From: Rubrivivax sp.
Lineage (GTDB): Bacteria; Pseudomonadota; Gammaproteobacteria; Burkholderiales; Burkholderiaceae_C
Assembly: GCA_022842305.1 (NCBI GenBank)
Contig: JALHPY010000004.1
Span: 28,917 to 92,916 of the forward strand
Length of the DNA stretch: 64,000 nucleotides
Direction of reading: 5' to 3'
Shown here: positions 58,437-64,000 of the stretch, piece after piece
Numbering within the stretch: the first letter of the stretch is position 1
Layout: every line of letters starts with the position of its first letter
Position numbers and translations under genes: made by a program
The notes under the pieces: model-generated
What the model was told of the DNA's origin: nothing
Databases searched by the model: none
What the model saw: only the letters and a program-made list of their open reading frames with translations

Positions 58437-58826
58437 ATGCAAATGTGGATGACCCTCATCCTGGCCATACAACTGCTGTCGGCGCTGGCCATGATCGGCC
58501 TCGTGCTGATCCAGCATGGCAAGGGCGCCGACATGGGCGCATCGTTTGGCAGCGGCGCCTCGGGCAGCCTGTTCGGTGCCACCGGCAGCGCCAATTTCCT
58601 GTCACGTGCCACGGCGGCCTGCGCCACCGTGTTCTTCGTCTGCACGCTGGCGCTCACCTACCTGGGCAGCCGGGGCGATGCGCGCAGTGATGCTGGCTCG
58701 AGCGTGCTCGACCGTGCCGCCGTGGCGGCCAGCGCGCCGCAGGGCGCTGTGATCCCGGGTGCAGCTTCGGCACCGGTACAGGTGCAGGTGCCCCTGCCCG
58801 TGCCCGCGCCGGCGGCTTCCAAGTAG
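58437..58826 (+). CDS. secG: Protein translocase subunit SecG
   Basis: A 129-residue membrane protein: first helix MTLILAIQLLSALAMIGLVLIQ, then the diagnostic GKGADMGASFGSGASGSLFG, and a second helix, followed by a Pro/Val/Ala-rich tail. Assists SecYE. Leads into tRNA-Leu and the nuo operon. Confidence 0.96.
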   Translation: MQMWMTLILAIQLLSALAMIGLVLIQHGKGADMGASFGSGASGSLFGATGSANFLSRATAACATVFFVCTLALTYLGSRGDARSDAGSSVLDRAAVAASAPQGAVIPGAASAPVQVQVPLPVPAPAASK

Positions 58827-58931
58827 CGGGTCTTTGGCCGGAATGGCGTGGTTTTCACGCTAGAATTTTGAGCTTGCAGGCGGCACGGGCTTCATGCCAC
58901 CGACCTGCAAGGCAGTGCCAGGAAACGTCTT

Positions 58932-59016
58932 GCCGACGTGGTGAAATTGGTAGACACGCTATCTTGAGGGGGTAGTGGCGAAAGCTGTGCGAGTTCGAGT
59001 CTCGCCGTCGGCACCA
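58932..59016 (+). tRNA. tRNA-Leu (anticodon GAG)
   Basis: An 85-base class II tRNA: the acceptor stem GCCGACG pairs with CGTCGGC; TAGACAC in the D arm; anticodon stem-loop CTATC-TTGAGGG-GGTAG with GAG; a long variable arm (TGGCGAAAGCTG); TTCGAGTC T arm; CCA is encoded (59014-59016). Located between secG and nuoA as in other beta-proteobacteria. Confidence 0.97.
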
Positions 59017-59096
59017 GACCAGCAAGACCTGTTCGAAACATGCGGTGCTCGCGGCGAATCCGTCGCACGAACATCGGCCAAGCAAGGCGCTCTAGG

Positions 59097-59143
59097 GCGC
59101 GCCCGACGCAGTCGACCCATCGGCTGAACCGGCGCGCTTTTTT
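59097..59143 (+). terminator. Possible intrinsic terminator upstream of nuoA
   Basis: GCGCGCC (59097-59103) pairs with GGCGCGC (59131-59137), followed by six T. The loop is long (27 bases), so it may be inefficient. It would separate the tRNA transcript from nuoA. Confidence 0.45.
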
Positions 59144-59180
59144 GTGGGCAAATCCAACCTGACCGGACGCTGACGACGCG

Positions 59181-59540
59181 ATGGAACTCCAAAACTATCT
59201 GCCCGTGATCCTCTTCATCCTGGTGGGCATCGCCATCGGCATCGTGCCCCAGGTGCTGGGCTTCGTGATGGGCCCCAACCGGCCCGACGCTGCCAAGAAC
59301 AGCCCCTACGAATGCGGCTTCGAGGCCTTCGAAGACGCGCGCATGAAGTTCGACGTGCGCTACTACCTCGTGGCCATCCTGTTCATCCTGTTCGACCTGG
59401 AAATCGCCTTCCTGTTTCCGTGGGCGGTGTCGCTGCGCGAAATCGGCGCGTCAGGCTTCTGGGCGATGATGGTTTTCCTCGGCATCCTCGTCGTGGGATT
59501 CGTATACGAGTGGAAGAAGGGCGCGCTCGACTGGGAGTGA
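59181..59540 (+). CDS. nuoA: NADH-quinone oxidoreductase subunit A
   Basis: A 119-residue three-helix membrane subunit: [36 protein letters not shown] is diagnostic. First gene of the complex I operon. Confidence 0.97.
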   Translation: MELQNYLPVILFILVGIAIGIVPQVLGFVMGPNRPDAAKNSPYECGFEAFEDARMKFDVRYYLVAILFILFDLEIAFLFPWAVSLREIGASGFWAMMVFLGILVVGFVYEWKKGALDWE

Positions 59541-59568
59541 CCGCGCAGGTCACCAGGAGACAACAACA

Positions 59569-60041
<473 letters not shown>

Positions 60042-60045
<4 letters not shown>

Positions 60046-60641
60046 CAGCCAAGCTCGACAACCTGCAGGCCGCCGTGCAAGCGGCGCTGGGCCCCAAGCT
60101 CAAGAGCCTGGTGCGTGACCGCGGCGAGATCACCGTGACGGTGGCCGCCGCCGATTACGCCGAGGTGGCCAAGACGCTGCGCGACGACGCCACGCTGGCC
60201 TTCGAGCAGCTGATCGACCTGTGCGGCGTCGACTACTCCGAGTACCAGAACCGCCCCTGGGAAGGCCTGCGCTACGCCATCGTCACGCACCTGCTGTCGC
60301 TGCGGCACAACTGGCGGCTGCGCCTGAAGGTCTTCGCGCCCGACGACGACATGCCCGCGGTGTACTCGGTCACCGAGCTCTGGACCAGCGCCAGCTGGTT
60401 CGAGCGCGAGGCCTTCGACATGTTCGGCATCATCTTCGAGGGCCACCTCGACCTGCGCCGCATCCTCACCGACTACGGCTTCATCGGCCACCCGATGCGC
60501 AAGGATTTCCCGGTGACGGGCCATGTCGAGATGCGCTACGACCCCGAGAAGAAGCGCGTCATCTACCAGCCGGTGAGCATCGAGCCGCGCGAGATCGTGC
60601 CGCGCGTGGTGCGCGAAGACAACTACGGCGGTCTGCACTGA
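60042..60641 (+). CDS. nuoC: NADH-quinone oxidoreductase subunit C
   Basis: A 199-residue hydrophilic subunit: [22 protein letters not shown] and [20 protein letters not shown] are typical. Not fused to nuoD as in enterobacteria. Confidence 0.97.
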
Positions 60642-60642
60642 T

Positions 60643-61896
60643 ATGGCCGAGATCAAGAACTACACGCTCAACTTCGGGCCCCAGCACCCGGCCGCGCACG
60701 GCGTGCTGCGCCTGGTGCTCGAACTGGACGGCGAGGTCATCCAGCGCGCCGACCCGCACATCGGCCTGCTGCACCGCGCCACCGAAAAGCTGGCCGAGAG
60801 CAAGACCTTCATCCAGAACCTGCCCTACATGGACCGCCTCGACTACGTGTCGATGATGGTCAACGAGCAGGCCTACTGCCTGGCCATCGAGAAGCTCCTG
60901 GGCATCGAGGTGCCGGTGCGCGCGCAGTACATCCGTGTGATGTTCGCCGAACTGACGCGGCTGCTGAACCACCTGCTCTGGCTGGGTGCGCACGGCATCG
61001 ACTGCGGTGCGATGAACATCCTCATCTACTGCTTCCGCGAGCGCGAGGACATCTTCGACATGTACGAGGCGGTGTCGGGTGCGCGCATGCACGCGGCCTA
61101 TTTCCGCCCGGGCGGCGTCTACCGCGACCTGCCCGACCGCATGCCGCAGTACCAGGTCAGCCGCATCAAGAACGAGAAGGCGATCAAGGCGCTGAACGAG
61201 AACCGCCAGGGCAGCCTGCTCGACTTCATCGAAGACTTCTGCAAGCGTTTCCCCAAGAACGTCGACGACTACGAGACCCTGCTCACCGAGAACCGCATCT
61301 GGAAGCAGCGCACCGTGGGCATCGGCGTGGTCAGCCCCGAGCGCGCGCTCAACCTCGGCTTCAGCGGCCCCATGCTGCGCGGCAGCGGCATCGAATGGGA
61401 CCTGCGCAAGCACCAACCCTACGACGTCTACGACCGCATGGACTTCGACGTGCCGGTGGGCGTGAACGGCGACACCTATGACCGCTACCTGGTGCGCGTG
61501 GAAGAAATGCGCCAGGCCAACCGCATCATCCTGCAGTGCGTGGACTGGCTGCGCGCCAACCCCGGCCCGGTGATCACCGACAACCACAAGGTGGCACCGC
61601 CGGCGCGCGTGGACATGAAGTCCAACATGGAAGAGCTGATCCACCACTTCAAGCTCTTCACCGAAGGCATGCACGTGCCCGCCGGTGAGGTCTACGCGGC
61701 GGTCGAGCATCCCAAGGGCGAGTTTGGCATCTACCTCGTCAGCGACGGGGCCAACAAGCCCTACCGGCTGAAGATCCGCCCGCCCGGCTTCGCCCATCTG
61801 GCGGCGCTGGACGAGATGGCGCGCGGGCACATGATTGCCGACGCCGTCGCCATCATCGGCACCATGGACATCGTGTTCGGCGAGATTGATCGATGA
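60643..61896 (+). CDS. nuoD: NADH-quinone oxidoreductase subunit D
   Basis: A 417-residue 49-kDa subunit: [31 protein letters not shown] and [20 protein letters not shown] are diagnostic. Forms the quinone pocket with NuoB. Overlaps nuoE by four bases. Confidence 0.98.
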   Translation: MAEIKNYTLNFGPQHPAAHGVLRLVLELDGEVIQRADPHIGLLHRATEKLAESKTFIQNLPYMDRLDYVSMMVNEQAYCLAIEKLLGIEVPVRAQYIRVMFAELTRLLNHLLWLGAHGIDCGAMNILIYCFREREDIFDMYEAVSGARMHAAYFRPGGVYRDLPDRMPQYQVSRIKNEKAIKALNENRQGSLLDFIEDFCKRFPKNVDDYETLLTENRIWKQRTVGIGVVSPERALNLGFSGPMLRGSGIEWDLRKHQPYDVYDRMDFDVPVGVNGDTYDRYLVRVEEMRQANRIILQCVDWLRANPGPVITDNHKVAPPARVDMKSNMEELIHHFKLFTEGMHVPAGEVYAAVEHPKGEFGIYLVSDGANKPYRLKIRPPGFAHLAALDEMARGHMIADAVAIIGTMDIVFGEIDR

Positions 61897-62381
61897 GCTT
61901 CTCGGAATCCACCCTGGCCCTCTTCGCGAAAGAAGTGGCCAAGTACCCCGCGGACCAGAAGGTCTCGGCCGTGATGGCCTGCCTGTCCATCATCCAGCAC
62001 GAGCAGGGCCATGTGTCGCCCGAGGCCGAGGCGGCGCTGGGCGCCGTTCTGGGCATGGCGCCGATCGCGGTGCACGAGGTCACGACCTTCTACAACATGT
62101 ACAACCAGCAGCCGGTGGGCAAGTACAAGCTCAACGTCTGCACCAACCTGCCCTGCCAGCTGCGCGACGGCGAGAAGGCGCTGGACCATGTGTGCAAGCG
62201 CCTGGGCGTCGAGCCCTACGGCACCACCGCCGACGGGCAGATCACCGTGCAGCCCAGCGAATGCCTGGGCGCCTGCGCCGATGCGCCGGTGCTGCTGGTG
62301 AATGACCGCCAGATGCTCAGCTTCATGAGCAACGACCGGCTCGACGAACTGCTGGCGATGCTGAAGGCCGACCATGCTTGA
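61893..62381 (+). CDS. nuoE: NADH-quinone oxidoreductase subunit E
   Basis: A 162-residue thioredoxin-like subunit with a [2Fe-2S] centre: CTNLPC and CLGACADAP supply ligands. Works with NuoF in NADH oxidation. Overlaps nuoF by eight bases. Confidence 0.97.
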   Translation: MSFSESTLALFAKEVAKYPADQKVSAVMACLSIIQHEQGHVSPEAEAALGAVLGMAPIAVHEVTTFYNMYNQQPVGKYKLNVCTNLPCQLRDGEKALDHVCKRLGVEPYGTTADGQITVQPSECLGACADAPVLLVNDRQMLSFMSNDRLDELLAMLKADHA

Positions 62382-63726
62382 CCTGTCCAAGTTCCAGGCC
62401 AAGGGCGCCGAGACCTGCTTCCACGGCCGCCACATCGGCGCGCAGATCTATGCCGGGCTGGATGGCAAGAACTGGAGGCTGGCGGACTACGTGGCGCGCG
62501 GCGGTTACTCGGCGTTGCGCAAGATCCTGGGCAAGGATGGCGTGGCCGGCAACGAAGCGGGCATGACGCCCGACCAGGTGATCGCCGAGGTCAAGCTCAG
62601 CGGCCTGCGCGGCCGCGGCGGCGCGGGCTTTCCTACGGGCCTGAAGTGGAGCTTCATGCCGCGCGCCTACCCGGGCCCCAAGTACCTGGTGTGCAACAGC
62701 GACGAGGGCGAGCCGGGCACCTGCAAGGACCGCGACATCCTGGCCTACAACCCACACATCGTGATCGAGGGCATGGCCATCGCCGCCTACGCGATGGGCG
62801 TGAAGCTGGGCTACAACTACATCCACGGTGAGATCTTCGAGGTCTACCAGCGTTTCGAAGAGGCATTGGAAGAAGCACGCGCCGCCGGCTTCCTGGGCGA
62901 CAACATCCTGGGCAGCAGCTACAGCTTCCAGCTGCACGGCTTCCATGGCTTCGGCGCCTACATCTGCGGCGAAGAGACCGCGCTGCTCGAAAGCCTCGAG
63001 GGCAAGAAGGGCCAGCCGCGCTTCAAGCCGCCGTTCCCGGCCAGTTTCGGCCTGTACGGCAAGCCCACCACCATCAACAACACCGAGACCTTTGCCGCGG
63101 TGCCGTGGATCATCAACCACGGCGGGCAGAAGTACCTCGAGTGCGGCAAGCCCAACAACGGCGGCACCAAGATCTTCAGCGTGGTCGGCGATGTCAACCG
63201 CCCCGGCAACTTCGAGATCCCGCTGGGCACGCCCTTCGCCACGCTGCTCGAGATGGCGGGCGGCGTGAAGGGTGGCGGCTTGAAGGCCGTGATCCCCGGC
63301 GGCTCGTCTTCACCGGTGCTGCCGGGCAAGACCATGATGGAACTGACGATGGACTACGACGCCATCGCCAAGGCCGGCTCGATGCTGGGCTCGGGCGCCG
63401 TGATCGTGATGAACGACACCCGCTGCATGGTCAAGAGCCTGCTGCGCCTGTCCTACTTCTACCAGCACGAGAGCTGCGGCCAGTGCACGCCCTGCCGCGA
63501 AGGCACGGGCTGGCTGTGGCGTCTGGTCGACCGCATCGAGCACGGCAAGGGCAAGCCCGAAGACCTGGCCCTGCTCGACAACGTGGCCGACAACATCAAG
63601 GGCCGCACCATCTGCGCGCTGGGCGATGCCGCGGCCATGCCGGTGCAGGCCATGCTCAAGCATTTCCGCGACGAGTTCGCGTACCACGTCGAACACAAGA
63701 CCTGCATGGTCCCGCAGCATGACTAA
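62374..63726 (+). CDS. nuoF: NADH-quinone oxidoreductase subunit F
   Basis: A 450-residue flavin subunit: [16 protein letters not shown] (FMN/NADH), [12 protein letters not shown] and 4Fe-4S ligands [12 protein letters not shown] with a later Cys. Followed by a repeat element before nuoG. Confidence 0.98.
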   Translation: MLDLSKFQAKGAETCFHGRHIGAQIYAGLDGKNWRLADYVARGGYSALRKILGKDGVAGNEAGMTPDQVIAEVKLSGLRGRGGAGFPTGLKWSFMPRAYPGPKYLVCNSDEGEPGTCKDRDILAYNPHIVIEGMAIAAYAMGVKLGYNYIHGEIFEVYQRFEEALEEARAAGFLGDNILGSSYSFQLHGFHGFGAYICGEETALLESLEGKKGQPRFKPPFPASFGLYGKPTTINNTETFAAVPWIINHGGQKYLECGKPNNGGTKIFSVVGDVNRPGNFEIPLGTPFATLLEMAGGVKGGGLKAVIPGGSSSPVLPGKTMMELTMDYDAIAKAGSMLGSGAVIVMNDTRCMVKSLLRLSYFYQHESCGQCTPCREGTGWLWRLVDRIEHGKGKPEDLALLDNVADNIKGRTICALGDAAAMPVQAMLKHFRDEFAYHVEHKTCMVPQHD

Positions 63727-63728
63727 GC

Positions 63729-63800
63729 GCCCCCACGCTCACATTCGTTCGCTGCCCCCCGAGGGGGCGCAGGCCCTCCTTGGGGCGGCCCGGCGGAGGG
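63729..63800 (+). repeat. GC-rich hairpin repeat, copy 2 (nuo operon)
   Basis: GCCCCCACGCTC...CGCTGCCCCCCGAGGGGGC...GGCGGCCCGGCGG, matching the element at 44991 in order and core hairpin. It lies between the nuoF stop and nuoG start inside an operon. Confidence 0.8.
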
Positions 63801-63809
63801 CCTGAAGCC

Positions 63810-64000
63810 ATGGCTGATATCGAACTCGACGGCAAGAAGGTCTCCGTTCCCGACGGCAGCATGGTCATGCACGCGGCCGATGCGGCCGGCGTGTACATAC
63901 CGCACTTCTGCTACCACAAGAAGCTCTCGATCGCCGCCAACTGCCGCATGTGCCTGGTGGAAGTCGAGAAGATGCCCAAGCCCATGCCGGCCTGCGCCAC
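63810..64000 (+). CDS. nuoG: NADH-quinone oxidoreductase subunit G (partial)
   Basis: The first 63 codons only; the window ends here. The N-terminal [2Fe-2S] domain is seen: IPHFCYHKKLSIAANCRMCLVEVE with ligand cysteines. Start at 63810 (MADIELDGKKVSV). Confidence 0.93.
   Translation, partial: MADIELDGKKVSVPDGSMVMHAADAAGVYIPHFCYHKKLSIAANCRMCLVEVEKMPKPMPACA

Overview
The window is GC-rich, gene-dense chromosomal DNA from a beta-proteobacterium, most likely order Burkholderiales (Comamonadaceae / Rubrivivax-Leptothrix-like). The evidence is the iscRSUA-hscBA-fdx order, the tpiA-secG-tRNA-Leu-nuoABCDEFG order, an intracellular PHB depolymerase with a cysteine nucleophile, the zapB-zapA-6S RNA-EVE order, and rpsO-pnp. 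No phage, IS element, integrase or CRISPR array was seen. I found about 71 protein genes, one tRNA and one 6S RNA. All assignments come from reading motifs; no database search was run.

Region 1 (1-18.7 kb) is a sulfur-chemistry neighbourhood. It holds tusA, a split YeeE/YedE thiosulfate-type transporter, a small secreted Lys/Ala peptide ending in Gly-Gly-Cys, a secreted triple-rhodanese protein with a CX3CH motif, and a Psr/Phs-type molybdoenzyme complex (NrfD-like membrane subunit, 4Fe-4S subunit, Tat-exported catalytic subunit). A divergent CsoR-family repressor and a SLAC1/TDT-type channel follow, with a likely operator between them and the molybdoenzyme. After purU and a DAO-type FAD oxidoreductase comes the most unusual unit: a two-gene xanthine-dehydrogenase-family molybdoenzyme (IorA/IorB-like) that runs without gap into soxX-soxY-soxZ-soxA. 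This sox set has no soxB or soxCD nearby, and its SoxY ends in AACIE rather than the canonical GGCGG arm.

Region 2 (18.7-31.4 kb) is housekeeping and transport: suhB, trmJ, cysE, mogA, darP (yjgA), pmbA, a phosphoesterase overlapping a protein kinase-UspA fusion, a TakP-like TRAP transporter whose binding-protein gene converges on its permease genes, a DUF442 phosphatase-like protein, yqeY and rpsU.

Region 3 (31.8-41.8 kb) has a PAS/degenerate-GGDEF protein, a TauE/SafE exporter, an EVE protein, 6S RNA, zapA, a zapB-like gene, nth, rnfB, phaZ with a perfect PhaR-type palindrome upstream, an aromatic/aspartate aminotransferase, uvrB and a low-molecular-weight phosphotyrosine phosphatase.

Region 4 (41.8-64 kb) holds the Isc iron-sulfur operon with an IscR site over its promoter and an inserted GNAT gene. 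Next are a minus-strand pair joining an acyl-CoA synthetase to a close relative of human ILVBL/HACL2 (2-hydroxyacyl-CoA lyase), then tsaD, an aminotransferase, rpsO-pnp, a quinone oxidoreductase, tpiA, secG, tRNA-Leu(GAG) and nuoA-G, with nuoG cut by the window end. A roughly 70-bp GC-rich hairpin repeat occurs inside two operons (isc and nuo).

Taken together, the cell probably oxidises reduced sulfur compounds in the periplasm, stores PHB, and respires through complex I. Sulfur enzymes here depend on molybdopterin (mogA nearby) and Fe-S clusters (isc operon).
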